NCBI RefSeq assembly: GCF_900090105.1
Contig: NZ_FMDM01000011.1
Span: 1 to 64,000 of the forward strand
Direction: 5' to 3'
From: Micromonospora humi
GTDB taxonomy: Bacteria > Actinomycetota > Actinomycetes > Mycobacteriales > Micromonosporaceae
DNA: 64,000 bases
In this document: one piece after another, positions 1-6,889 of the stretch
How the letters are laid out: each line of letters starts with the position of its first letter
Position numbering within the stretch: the stretch's first letter is position 1
Position numbers and translations under genes: made by a program
The notes under the pieces: generated by a model
What the model was told of the DNA's origin: nothing
The model's database searches: none
What the model saw: the letters and a program-made list of their open reading frames with translations, nothing else

Positions 1-199
1 CACCACACACCATGCGACATGTGGTCATATTCGGTATTAGCCCCGGTTTCCCGGGGTTATCCCAAAGCCTAGGGCAGGTTGCTCACGTGTTACTCACCCG
101 TTCGCCGCTCGAGTACCCCGAAGGGCCTTTCCGCTCGACTTGCATGTGTTAAGCACGCCGCCAGCGTTCGTCCTGAGCCAGGATCAAACTCTCCAACAA
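1..199 (-). rRNA. rrs: 16S ribosomal RNA, 5' end (partial)
   Basis: The reverse strand carries the universal AGAGTTTGATCCTGGCTCAG primer site (complement at 173-192), followed by GACGAACGCTGGCGGCGTGC and the usual start of a 16S gene. Aligning the primer site to E. coli position 8 puts the mature 5' end near 199. Only about 200 nt are present; the gene runs off the left edge. The V1/V2 stretch is of Micromonosporaceae type, which is the main evidence for the organism. No ORF in this stretch should be believed. Confidence 0.97.
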
Positions 200-209
200 A
201 AACTTTGTC

Positions 210-241
210 GGACACAATGTCCTGGCAACAAAAGTGTTGCC
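210..241 (-). other. rRNA leader hairpins just upstream of 16S
   Basis: Two adjacent perfect inverted repeats lie immediately upstream of the mature 16S end: GGACA/TGTCC (210-222, 3-nt loop) and GGCAACA/TGTTGCC (224-241, 4-nt loop). They sit in the transcribed leader, where processing and folding signals are expected. Their role as processing structures is inferred from position. Confidence 0.5.
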
Positions 242-318
242 AAAGGAATCCCAACCAGACAGACCAAAGCCTGACCAGTCCGGGGTATAAAACAATTGGC
301 ACTGGCTTATCAAGCACC

Positions 319-340
319 CTGTTGAGTTCTCAAAGAACAA
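319..340 (-). promoter_or_regulatory. BoxA-like antitermination element in the rRNA leader
   Basis: On the reverse strand the sequence is TTGTTCTTTGAGAACTCAAC, a conserved block of actinobacterial rRNA leaders resembling BoxA antitermination sites. It lies about 120 nt upstream of the 16S gene and downstream of the candidate promoter at 432-460, as expected for a transcribed NusB/NusG recognition element. Confidence 0.6.
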
Positions 341-431
341 CCACACACCACACCGGAAACCCCACCAGGAGGCCCCCGACCCGGGGTATCTCGTCCACAT
401 CCCCGCCGCTCTCGCGCCGGGCACTTTTACT

Positions 432-460
432 ACGTTACCCGCTGGTTTCTGCCGTGTCAA
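432..460 (-). promoter_or_regulatory. Candidate rRNA promoter, proximal
   Basis: Reverse strand: a perfect -35 TTGACA (460-455), 17-bp spacer, then -10 TAACGT (437-432, TANNNT). The start would be near 425, giving a leader of about 225 nt that includes the BoxA-like element. This is the best consensus promoter in the region and is placed for the rrn operon. Confidence 0.7.
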
Positions 461-604
461 ACCGGTGTTTCCCGGTTTGTCGTGCATCACCCTTTTGCCG
501 GGCACACCGCGCAGCATCCGACTCGCGCCGGTAGCTTCGAGGATTTCGGCAGGACGGCCGATCGCGGTTTCCCGCTGGCCCGTCCGTTTCCCTGCCGGCC
601 GATA

Positions 605-633
605 ACCTTACCCGGTCGGTTCCGCCTCTCCAA
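605..633 (-). promoter_or_regulatory. Candidate rRNA promoter, distal
   Basis: Reverse strand: -35 TTGGAG (633-628), 17-bp spacer, -10 TAAGGT (610-605). Tandem promoters are common before rRNA operons. The rest of 461-742 shows no gene and no other clear signal. Confidence 0.4.
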
Positions 634-742
634 ATCCGCCTCCCGGCGGATCCGGGGGCACCGCCCGCGTCCCAGGTCCTGCGCTCCGGCCGCTCAGGTC
701 TTTCGCCCTGTTCGTCCGTTCCGCGCTGGCAGAGAGAAAGTT

Positions 743-782
743 ACGCGCCCGGCGGATTGATCGTCAAATCCGCCGGGCGCGT
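743..782 (-). terminator. Intrinsic terminator of tyrS
   Basis: A 16-bp perfect inverted repeat (743-758 with 767-782, 8-nt loop) lies 25 nt after the tyrS stop. On the tyrS strand the stem is followed by TAACTTTCTCTC, a pyrimidine-rich tail. It separates tyrS from the rRNA promoters that follow in the same direction. Confidence 0.75.
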
Positions 783-807
783 CCCGCATCACATCGTCGA
801 CAGTCGA

Positions 808-2097
808 CTATTCGCCCAGCTCAACGCCCGCGAACGACCGCTTGCCCCGGCGCAGCACGAGATAGCGCCCGTGCAGCAGGTCCACCGCGGAGACCGTCGC
901 GTCCACCTCGGTGACGCGGGTGTTGTTGACGTAGGCGCCACCCTCGGCGATCACCCGCCGGGCCTCCTTCATGCTCGGCACCAGGCCCGACTCCTTGAGC
1001 AGGCCGGCGACGTCCGGCAGCTCGCCGACGCGGACCAGCCCGGCCTCGGTGAGCGCCGCCCGCAGCGTCTCCGGCGCGAGGTCGTCGAGCGCTCCCCGGC
1101 CGAACAGCGCCTGACTGGCCGCCACCGCCTGCGCCGTCTCGCGCTCGCCGTGCACCAGCGCGGTCAGCTCCTCCGCCAGGGCCCGCTGGGCGGTGCGCGC
1201 CTGGGGGCGTTCCGCGGTGGCCTTCTCCAGCTCCTCCAGCTCCTCGCGGGAGCGGAAGCTGAAGTAGCGCAGGTAGCGGGTGACGTCGCGGTCGTCCGCG
1301 TTGAGCCAGAACTGGTAAAAGGCGTACGGGCTGGTCATCTCCGGGTCGAGCCAGACCGCGCCGGTCTCGCTCTTGCCGAACTTGGTGCCGTCCGACTTGG
1401 TGACCAGGGGGGTGGTGAACGCCTGCACCGGTCCGGCGCCGCGCCGGCGCACGTAGTCCACCCCGGCGGTGATGTTGCCCCACTGGTCGGAGCCGCCGTA
1501 CTGGAGCTGGCAGCCGTGCCGGCGGTGCAGCTCGAAGAAGTCGTTGGCCTGGAGCAGCTGGTAGCTGAACTCGGTGTAGCTGATGCCGCTCTCCAGCCGG
1601 GCCTTGACCACCTCGCGGGCCAGCATCTTGTTCACCGGGAAATGCTTGCCCACGTCCCGGAGGAACTCCACCACCGACATCTCGCCGGTCCAGTCCAGGT
1701 TGTTGACCATCTGCGCCGCGTTGTCGCCGGTGTAGGTGACGAACGGCGAGAGCTGGTCCCGGATGCGCCGGACCCAGCCGGCGATGACCTCCGGCGGGTT
1801 GAGCGTCCGCTCGGCGCTCTCCTTCGGGTCACCGATCTGGCCGGTGGCACCGCCGACCAGCAGGAGCGGCCGGTGCCCGGCGAGCTGGAGCCGGCGGGCC
1901 ATGACGACCTGCATGAGGTTGCCGACGTGCAGGCTGGGGGCGGTCGGGTCGAAGCCCACATAGAACGTGGCGCTCGGGCCGTCGAGCAGCGCGCGCAGCT
2001 CGTCGGGGCCGGTCGAGTCCTGGATCAGGCCCCGCCACAGCAGGTCTTCGGTCAGGGAGTCCCGCCCCTGCGGGAGGTTGCTGTCGGTCACGGTCAC
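808..2097 (-). CDS. tyrS: Tyrosyl-tRNA synthetase
   Basis: A class I aminoacyl-tRNA synthetase that charges tRNA-Tyr in the cytoplasm. The HIGH-type signature is HVGN (in PSLHVGNLMQ), the KMSKS-type loop is KFGKS, and the C-terminus is an S4-like RNA-binding domain (GAYVNNTRV region). At 429 residues it matches the usual TyrRS length. The GTG at 2097 was chosen because GGGGGAG lies 5 nt upstream; an in-frame GTG at 2091 is the alternative. An upstream ATG at 2145 would add a tail unlike the family. It ends in its own terminator, so it is probably monocistronic. Confidence 0.95.
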   Translation of the reverse strand: MTVTDSNLPQGRDSLTEDLLWRGLIQDSTGPDELRALLDGPSATFYVGFDPTAPSLHVGNLMQVVMARRLQLAGHRPLLLVGGATGQIGDPKESAERTLNPPEVIAGWVRRIRDQLSPFVTYTGDNAAQMVNNLDWTGEMSVVEFLRDVGKHFPVNKMLAREVVKARLESGISYTEFSYQLLQANDFFELHRRHGCQLQYGGSDQWGNITAGVDYVRRRGAGPVQAFTTPLVTKSDGTKFGKSETGAVWLDPEMTSPYAFYQFWLNADDRDVTRYLRYFSFRSREELEELEKATAERPQARTAQRALAEELTALVHGERETAQAVAASQALFGRGALDDLAPETLRAALTEAGLVRVGELPDVAGLLKESGLVPSMKEARRVIAEGGAYVNNTRVTEVDATVSAVDLLHGRYLVLRRGKRSFAGVELGE

Positions 2098-2194
2098 CCA
2101 TTCTCCCCCATCCCCGGCCCGGGGCCGTACCGGGTTTGCCGGCACCGCCCGCCGACTAGGCTGGCGGCTCCGCCGAGCGCGAGGAGGAACGACG

Positions 2195-2584
2195 GTGGAG
2201 ATGCCGGACCTGACCGGGGGCTTCGCGGCCCTGCTGGGGCTGACGTTCGACGAGGTCGGCGGTGACCGGGTGGTGATCCGCTGGCAGGTCCGCCCGGAGC
2301 TGCTGCAGCCGTACGGGATCCAGCACGGCGGGGTCTACTGCTCGGTGGTGGAGACGGTGGCCAGTGTCGGCGGCGCGCTCTGGCTGGGCGACCGGGGCAC
2401 CGTGGTCGGGGTGTCGAACCAGACCGACTTCCTGCGTGCGGTGCGCGACGGCGAGCTGACCGCGGTCGGCACGCCGGTGCACCGGGGCCGCAGCCAGCAG
2501 TTGTGGCTGGTGGAGATCACCGACGGCGACGCCCGGCTGGTGGCCCGCGGGCAGGTGCGGTTGCAGAACCTCACCGCCGGCTGA
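2195..2584 (+). CDS. PaaI-type hotdog-fold thioesterase
   Basis: A 129-residue single-domain hotdog protein. The segment IQHGGVYCSVVETVAS is the HGG..E signature of the PaaI/YbgC-like acyl-CoA thioesterases, and 120-140 residues is normal for the family. The GTG at 2195 is favoured because AGGAGG ends 7 nt before it; an ATG follows two codons later (2201). It is divergent from tyrS, with about 97 bp shared for promoters. The acyl-CoA substrate cannot be read from sequence and no pathway partner is adjacent. A weak hairpin CGCCCG/CGGGCG (2591-2606) follows the stop. Confidence 0.85.
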   Translation: MEMPDLTGGFAALLGLTFDEVGGDRVVIRWQVRPELLQPYGIQHGGVYCSVVETVASVGGALWLGDRGTVVGVSNQTDFLRAVRDGELTAVGTPVHRGRSQQLWLVEITDGDARLVARGQVRLQNLTAG

Positions 2585-2616
2585 GGCATTCGCCCGAAAC
2601 CGGGCGCTGACGCCGA

Positions 2617-2622
2617 TATCGT
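2617..2622 (+). promoter_or_regulatory. -10 box TATCGT for a leaderless transcript
   Basis: TATCGT fits the actinobacterial -10 pattern TANNNT and is separated by 7 nt from the ATG at 2630, the spacing of leaderless transcripts. No convincing -35 is visible. It would drive the mini-ORF and the NRAMP-PRC-PRC genes. Confidence 0.45.
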
Positions 2623-2629
2623 CGCGTCG

Positions 2630-2659
2630 ATGAGGCCACCCGTTCCCGACCCGACGTGA
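2630..2659 (+). CDS. Proline-rich leader peptide (MRPPVPDPT)
   Basis: A nine-codon ORF, four of them proline, begins 7 nt after a TANNNT -10 box, so it may be the first codon of a leaderless mRNA. Its TGA overlaps the GTG of the transporter (GTGA, 2656-2659). The transporter start has no upstream Shine-Dalgarno sequence, so coupling to this ORF is plausible. Acidic/proline-rich leader peptides control Mg2+ transporter genes in enteric bacteria (mgtL). A chance ORF cannot be excluded. Confidence 0.4.
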   Translation: MRPPVPDPT

Positions 2660-3882
2660 GGAAGCTCCTCGCCGCCACCCTGGGCGTGCTGTCGGCCATC
2701 GGCGGGTTCGTCGACATCGGCGACCTGGTGGCGGCCAGTCAGGCCGGCGCGCTGTTCGGCATGGCCCACGCCTGGGTGCTGCTGGTCGGCGTGGTGGGCA
2801 TCTGCGCGTACGCCGACATGGCCGGCCGGATCGCGGCGGTGAGCGGCCGGGCGGTGTTCGACCTGGTCCGGGAGCGGCTGGGCCCGCGGGTGGCGCTGCT
2901 CAACCTGGTCGCGTCGTGGCTGGTCACGGTGGTCACGCTGGCCGCGGAGCTGGGCGGGGTGGCGCTGGCGCTGCACCTGGCCACCGGGGTGAGCCACCTG
3001 CTCTGGGTGCCGCTGGCCGCGCTGGCGGTCTGGCTGGTGCTGTGGCGGATGCGGTTCGAGCTGATGGAGCGCGTCTTCGGCCTGGCCGGGCTGGCGCTGC
3101 TGGTCTTCGCGGTCGCGCTGGTGGCGTTGCCGACCGACTGGGCGGAACTCGGGCAGGGCGCCTGGCAGGTCAGCTCCGCCGGGCACGGGTGGCCGCTGTA
3201 CTGGTTCGTGGCGGTCGCCCTGTTCGCCTCCACGGTCAGCCCGTACGAGGTCTTCTTCTTCTCCTCCGGTGGGGTGGAGGAGCGCTGGGGCGCGGCGGAC
3301 CTGGCGCGGGCCCGGTCGAACGTGTTGATCGGCTTTCCGGTCGGTGGGTTCCTGGCGCTGTCGCTGATCGCCGTGGCGACGGTGGCCTACCACCCGTCCG
3401 ACGCGTCCCTGGGCTCGCTCGGCGAGGTGGCCCGGCCGGTGGCGACCGCGCTCGGCGGTGCCGGCCTGGCCGCCGCCGTGCTGGCGTTCTTCGCGGTGAC
3501 GTTCGGCGCGGCGCTGGAGACCGGGCTGTCCGCGGCGTACGCGGCGGCGCAGTACTTCGGTTGGCAGTGGGGTAAGCGGGTCAGCCCCCGCGAGGCCGCC
3601 CGGTTCCACAGCGTCCTGCTGGTCGGGTTGCTGCTCGGTGTGGTGATGCTGATGACGACCGTTGACCCGGTGCGGTTGACCGAGTACATGCTGGTGCTGA
3701 GCGCGGTGGTGCTGCCGCTGACCTACCTGCCGATCCTGGTGGTGGCGAACGACCGCACCTACCTCGGTGACCGGGTCAACGGGTGGTGGAACAACCTGCT
3801 CGGCGCGGTGTTCCTGCTGCTCATCGTCGCCGCCTCGGTGGCGGCGATCCCGCTGGCGATCGTGACGGGGATGGGGCGATGA
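2656..3882 (+). CDS. NRAMP-family metal ion transporter (divergent)
   Basis: A 408-residue polytopic membrane protein with about 10-11 hydrophobic helices and NRAMP-like layout. The first helix carries FVDIGD where classical Mn/Fe transporters have the metal-binding DPGN, so specificity may differ from Mn2+; NRAMP-related Mg2+ carriers also depart from DPGN. Helix 6 carries ALETGLSAAYAAAQ in place of the usual MPH region. The GTG start overlaps the stop of a proline-rich mini-ORF, and the stop overlaps the next gene by ATGA. The following two PRC-barrel genes suggest a coordinated uptake unit. Confident on superfamily, not on ion. Confidence 0.75.
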   Translation: MRKLLAATLGVLSAIGGFVDIGDLVAASQAGALFGMAHAWVLLVGVVGICAYADMAGRIAAVSGRAVFDLVRERLGPRVALLNLVASWLVTVVTLAAELGGVALALHLATGVSHLLWVPLAALAVWLVLWRMRFELMERVFGLAGLALLVFAVALVALPTDWAELGQGAWQVSSAGHGWPLYWFVAVALFASTVSPYEVFFFSSGGVEERWGAADLARARSNVLIGFPVGGFLALSLIAVATVAYHPSDASLGSLGEVARPVATALGGAGLAAAVLAFFAVTFGAALETGLSAAYAAAQYFGWQWGKRVSPREAARFHSVLLVGLLLGVVMLMTTVDPVRLTEYMLVLSAVVLPLTYLPILVVANDRTYLGDRVNGWWNNLLGAVFLLLIVAASVAAIPLAIVTGMGR

Positions 3883-4259
3883 GGGTCCAGCTCGCCAGGC
3901 AGCTGCTCGACCGGCAGATCGTCGACGTCGAGGGTCGGCTCGTCGGGCGGGTCGACGACGTCGCGTTCGCGGTGGACGACGAGGGCTACCCGTACGTGGA
4001 CGGGCTGCTCACCGGTCAGGGCGCGCTCGGGCAGCGGATCGGCGGGCGGATCGGGCGGCTGCTGGTGGCGGTCGCCGACCGGTTCACCGACGATCCGCCG
4101 GTGCCGCCGTTGCGCGTGCCGCTGGCGGCCGTGGCCCGGGTGGACAGCGCGGTGCGGCTGCGGTGCCGGGCGGCGGACCTGCCGCCGTCACCGGTGGAGA
4201 CGTGGTTGCGCCGGCACCTGATCGAGCGGATCCCGGGGTCGTACCGTGCGAGCGGGTGA
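3879..4259 (+). CDS. PRC-barrel domain protein, first copy
   Basis: A 126-residue soluble protein. The N-terminal segment LLDRQIVDVEGRLVGRVDDV is typical of a PRC-barrel (small beta barrel found in RimM and photosynthetic reaction centre H). It starts at an ATG overlapping the transporter stop (ATGA), so it is translationally coupled. The second half is hydrophobic/arginine-rich with no recognised motif. Together with the transporter and the next gene it probably forms a three-gene unit; a cytoplasmic partner or regulatory domain for the carrier is an inference. Confidence 0.7.
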   Translation: MRVQLARQLLDRQIVDVEGRLVGRVDDVAFAVDDEGYPYVDGLLTGQGALGQRIGGRIGRLLVAVADRFTDDPPVPPLRVPLAAVARVDSAVRLRCRAADLPPSPVETWLRRHLIERIPGSYRASG

Positions 4260-4563
4260 GCTGCTCGGACGCACCGCGTACGACCTGCACGGGCGGCGGT
4301 TGGGCCGGGTGGTGGACGTGGTCGTGCGCGGTGGCTGGCCGCCGGAGCGGCTGCGGGTCACCGACGTGATCGTGGCCGGTCACTGGTGGACCCGGGTGAC
4401 CAGCCGGTTGATCGGGCCGGAGCTGCACCCGGCCGGGCCATGGCTGCTGCGGGCGGTCGCCCGGCTGATCGGGCGCAGCACCCACCAGGTGCCCGCCGAC
4501 GCGGTGCGGCTGCACCCGCCGGTGCCCGGCTTCCCGTTCGGGCCGCCCGCCGGCCGGCGTTGA
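4246..4563 (+). CDS. PRC-barrel domain protein, second copy
   Basis: A 105-residue protein starting at a GTG inside the end of the previous gene (14-nt overlap). LLGRTAYDLHGRRLGRVVDV repeats the PRC-barrel pattern of its neighbour, so the pair probably arose by duplication. The C-terminus is proline-rich. It is the last gene of the NRAMP unit, followed by a bidirectional hairpin. No enzymatic motif is visible. Confidence 0.65.
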   Translation: MRAGELLGRTAYDLHGRRLGRVVDVVVRGGWPPERLRVTDVIVAGHWWTRVTSRLIGPELHPAGPWLLRAVARLIGRSTHQVPADAVRLHPPVPGFPFGPPAGRR

Positions 4564-4605
4564 GTCCGCTCGGCCCGGCTCACCCTTCGCGCCCGCGCCA
4601 GGCGT

Positions 4606-4637
4606 CGCCGAACGGTCGGGCGACGACCGTTTCGGCG
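4606..4637. terminator. Bidirectional hairpin between convergent genes
   Basis: CGCCGAACGGTCG (4606-4618) pairs with CGACCGTTTCGGCG (4624-4637) with one bulge and a 5-nt loop, in the 82-bp gap between two convergent genes. No strong T-run follows on either strand, as is usual in this phylum. Confidence 0.55.
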
Positions 4638-4645
4638 CGCTGTCG

Positions 4646-6007
4646 TCAGCGGCGCGCGTCGTCGAGTTCCGGGGTGTCCGCCGAGTCGGCGGGATCGACG
4701 TCGGCCGCGTCGTCGTCGCCGTCGGTCCGCTCGCGGCGGGGGCGCCGCCGGATGTGCACCTCGGTGATCGCGCGCTGGTCGACGCCGGCGACCGACAGCT
4801 CCCAGCCGTCGACGGTGACCTGCTCCCCCGCCACGGTCGGGATGTGCCCGAGGCAGATCAGCACCAGCCCGGCGACAGTGGTGTAGTCGCCGGCCGGCCG
4901 GTTGGGCAGCTCCACCCCGAGGTCGGTGAGGTCGTGCACCGGGAAGGTGCCGGGCAGCACCAGGGTGCCGTCCGCCTCGGTGCGGACCGCCTGCAGGTCC
5001 CGGTCGGTCTCGTCGTAGATCTCGCCGACGATCTCCTCGAGGATGTCCTCCAGCGTCACGATCCCGTCGACCGCGCCGCGCTCGTCCACCACCAGGGCGA
5101 TGTGCTGCCGCTCGGCCTTGAACTGGCGCAGCGCGTCGACCACGGGCAGCGAGTCGGGCAGCAGCATGGGTGGGCGGGCGATCTCGTCGACCGGCCGGTC
5201 GTCGGGGACGCCGACCAGGTCGCGCAGGTGGATGACGCCGACGGCGTCGTCCAGGCCGCCGTGGCGGACCACGGGCGCCCGGGAGTGGCCGGTCGCCGCG
5301 AGGACGAGCCGCGCGGCGTCCGCGGTGGTGCCGCTGTCGAGCGTGAAGACCTGCAACCGGGGTACGAGGACCGCACGCAACTGCCGGTCGGCGATCTCCA
5401 CCGCGCCGGCGATGATCGTGCGCTGTTCCTTGGTGAAGCCGTGGTTCCCGGCCACGATGTCGCGCAGTTCGTCGGGGCCGATCTCGTCCGGCTCGTGCTT
5501 CGGGTCGAGGCCGAAGAGGCGGACCACCATGTCGCTGGTGGCGCCGAGCAGCCAGACCGCCGGGCGGGTCACGCTGGCCAGCACGTCGAGCGGCCGGGCC
5601 ACGAGCAGCGCCCACCGCTCGGCGGACTGCATGGCGATGCGCTTGGGCGCCAGCTCGCCGAAGACCAGCGTGACGAACGTGAGCACCAGGGTGACGGCGA
5701 CGATGGCGACCGTCTCGGCGGCGTTGCCGAACACCCCGAGCAGCGGTACGAGCGGGCGGGCCAGGGACACCGCCGCCGCGGCGGAGGCGAGGAAGCCGGC
5801 GAGGGTGATGCCGATCTGGATGGTGGCCAGGAAGCGGTTCGGGTCCTTGGCCAGGCGGGCCAGGGTCCGGCCGGCGCGGCTGCTGCGTTCCAGCCGTTGC
5901 AGTTGGCTGTCCCGCAGCGAGACCAGGGCCATCTCGCTGCCGGCGAAGGCCGCGTTGACGATCACCAGCACACCGACCAGGGCCAACTGGCTCCAGTAGC
6001 TCTGCAC
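4646..6007 (-). CDS. HlyC/CorC family (DUF21-CBS) membrane protein
   Basis: 453 residues in family order: an N-terminal DUF21 membrane domain with about four helices (to about residue 190; LVFGELAPKR is the conserved ending), a CBS pair (about 205-325; VTLEDILEEIVGEI is diagnostic) and a C-terminal CorC/HlyC domain, then an acidic tail. Members are linked to Mg2+/Co2+ efflux or membrane homeostasis, though exact roles vary. The GTG at 6007 is preferred because GGGAGAG lies upstream; an ATG at 6046 has no ribosome site. It is divergent from the TetR gene and shares a 188-bp intergenic region with it. Confidence 0.85.
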   Translation of the reverse strand: MQSYWSQLALVGVLVIVNAAFAGSEMALVSLRDSQLQRLERSSRAGRTLARLAKDPNRFLATIQIGITLAGFLASAAAAVSLARPLVPLLGVFGNAAETVAIVAVTLVLTFVTLVFGELAPKRIAMQSAERWALLVARPLDVLASVTRPAVWLLGATSDMVVRLFGLDPKHEPDEIGPDELRDIVAGNHGFTKEQRTIIAGAVEIADRQLRAVLVPRLQVFTLDSGTTADAARLVLAATGHSRAPVVRHGGLDDAVGVIHLRDLVGVPDDRPVDEIARPPMLLPDSLPVVDALRQFKAERQHIALVVDERGAVDGIVTLEDILEEIVGEIYDETDRDLQAVRTEADGTLVLPGTFPVHDLTDLGVELPNRPAGDYTTVAGLVLICLGHIPTVAGEQVTVDGWELSVAGVDQRAITEVHIRRRPRRERTDGDDDAADVDPADSADTPELDDARR

Positions 6008-6146
6008 GAGCGGTTCTCTCCCTCGGGCCCGATCCGGGTCGGCCAATGGCCGACTCGCCGGCCGGCAGATCCGGTCGGCGTGGCCCCTCTGTGCCCCGCC
6101 GGCGCGTGCCTGAATCCTGTGTACACACTGAGGTCACCAGAAAACT

Positions 6147-6174
6147 GCGTGGCACGCATCTTTGCGTGCCACGC
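6147..6174. promoter_or_regulatory. Double-palindrome operator upstream of tetR
   Basis: A perfect 12-bp inverted repeat with 4-nt spacer (6147-6158 and 6163-6174). Each arm contains its own palindrome of the form GCGTG-N-CACGC, so there are two operator copies 17 bp apart. The right arm covers the -35/spacer of the tetR promoter. This is the layout of an autorepressor site, most likely for the TetR protein encoded just downstream. Confidence 0.75.
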
Positions 6175-6189
6175 ATTTTTCGCTACGGT
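6161..6189 (+). promoter_or_regulatory. Promoter of the tetR gene (leaderless)
   Basis: A weak -35 TTTGCG (6161-6166), 17-bp spacer and -10 TACGGT (6184-6189). Six nt later comes the GTG at 6196, so the mRNA probably starts at or next to the start codon. The operator overlaps the -35. Confidence 0.6.
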
Positions 6190-6195
6190 GGGGAG

Positions 6196-6810
6196 GTGAG
6201 CGGACTGCGGGAGCGCAAGAAGGCCGCGACCCGGGCGGCACTGAGCTGGGCCGCCATCCGGCTGACCGTGGCCCGCGGCTACGACGCGGTGCTGGTGGAG
6301 GACATCGCCCGGGCCGCCGGGGTGTCTCCCCGCACGTTCAACAACTACTTCGCCAGCAAGGCCGAGGCGATCGCGGCAAGGCACCTGGACCGCAGCCGCC
6401 GGGTGGCGGACGCGCTGCGGGCCCGCCCGGCCGGTGAGCCGCTCTGGACCGCGGTCGAGGCGGCGGTCCTCTTCGCGTGGGCGCCGGGCCCCGAGGTCGA
6501 GCAGTCACCCCCGGACGCCCACGACGAGTGGGTCGCCGGGCTGCGGGTGATGCTCGCCGAACCGGCCCTGCAGGGCGAGATGTTGCGGGCCGGCGCGCTC
6601 GCCGAGGCCGAGCTGGCCGAGGCGGTCGCCGCACGCACCGGCACCGACCCCGCCCACGACCTCTACCCGCACCTGGTGGCCGCCGCGGTCGGCGCGGCCG
6701 CCGGCGCGGCGACGCGACACTTCCTCCGCGCCGACCGGCCGGAGCCGGTGCACCGGATGCTCTCCGACGCGCTGACCCAACTCGCCGCCGGCCTGCCGCC
6801 GCCGCGCTGA
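6196..6810 (+). CDS. TetR/AcrR family transcriptional regulator
   Basis: A 204-residue repressor-type protein. Residues about 15-60 form the TetR helix-turn-helix (VEDIARAAGVSPRTFNNYFASKAEAI), with the tyrosine-phenylalanine recognition-helix ending normal for the family. The rest is a variable helical ligand domain. The GTG start is set by the TANNNT box 6 nt upstream and fits the short N-terminus. The palindromic operator just upstream implies autoregulation. The downstream FAD monooxygenase is a candidate target, but no copy of the operator is seen before it. Confidence 0.88.
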   Translation: MSGLRERKKAATRAALSWAAIRLTVARGYDAVLVEDIARAAGVSPRTFNNYFASKAEAIAARHLDRSRRVADALRARPAGEPLWTAVEAAVLFAWAPGPEVEQSPPDAHDEWVAGLRVMLAEPALQGEMLRAGALAEAELAEAVAARTGTDPAHDLYPHLVAAAVGAAAGAATRHFLRADRPEPVHRMLSDALTQLAAGLPPPR

Positions 6811-6821
6811 CGTGACCCACC

Positions 6822-6872
6822 GTGAGAAGGGGCCCCTTCTCTACCCGAGGCGTTGACAAGGGGCCCCGCCTT
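6822..6872. repeat. GGGGCCCC palindromic repeat element, copy A
   Basis: AGAAGGGGCCCCTTCT is a perfect palindrome, followed by CTACCCGAGGCGTTGACAAG and a second GGGGCCCC block. The skeleton AGAAGGG-CCCC..CTCTACC-GA..GCGTT.A..GGGGCCCC..CCTT is shared with the element at 35550-35607. It lies between the tetR stop and the monooxygenase start and may act as a terminator for tetR. Confidence 0.65.
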
Positions 6873-6889
6873 CGGTCCTGGAGGATGTT

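Noticed and set aside
79..534. ORFs across the 16S end and leader
   Set aside because: They lie on rRNA sequence and promoter DNA.
757..2265. Long + strand ORF opposite tyrS
   Set aside because: Antisense shadow: arginine/valine-rich reading of the high-GC third codon positions, no family features; tyrS on the other strand is certain.
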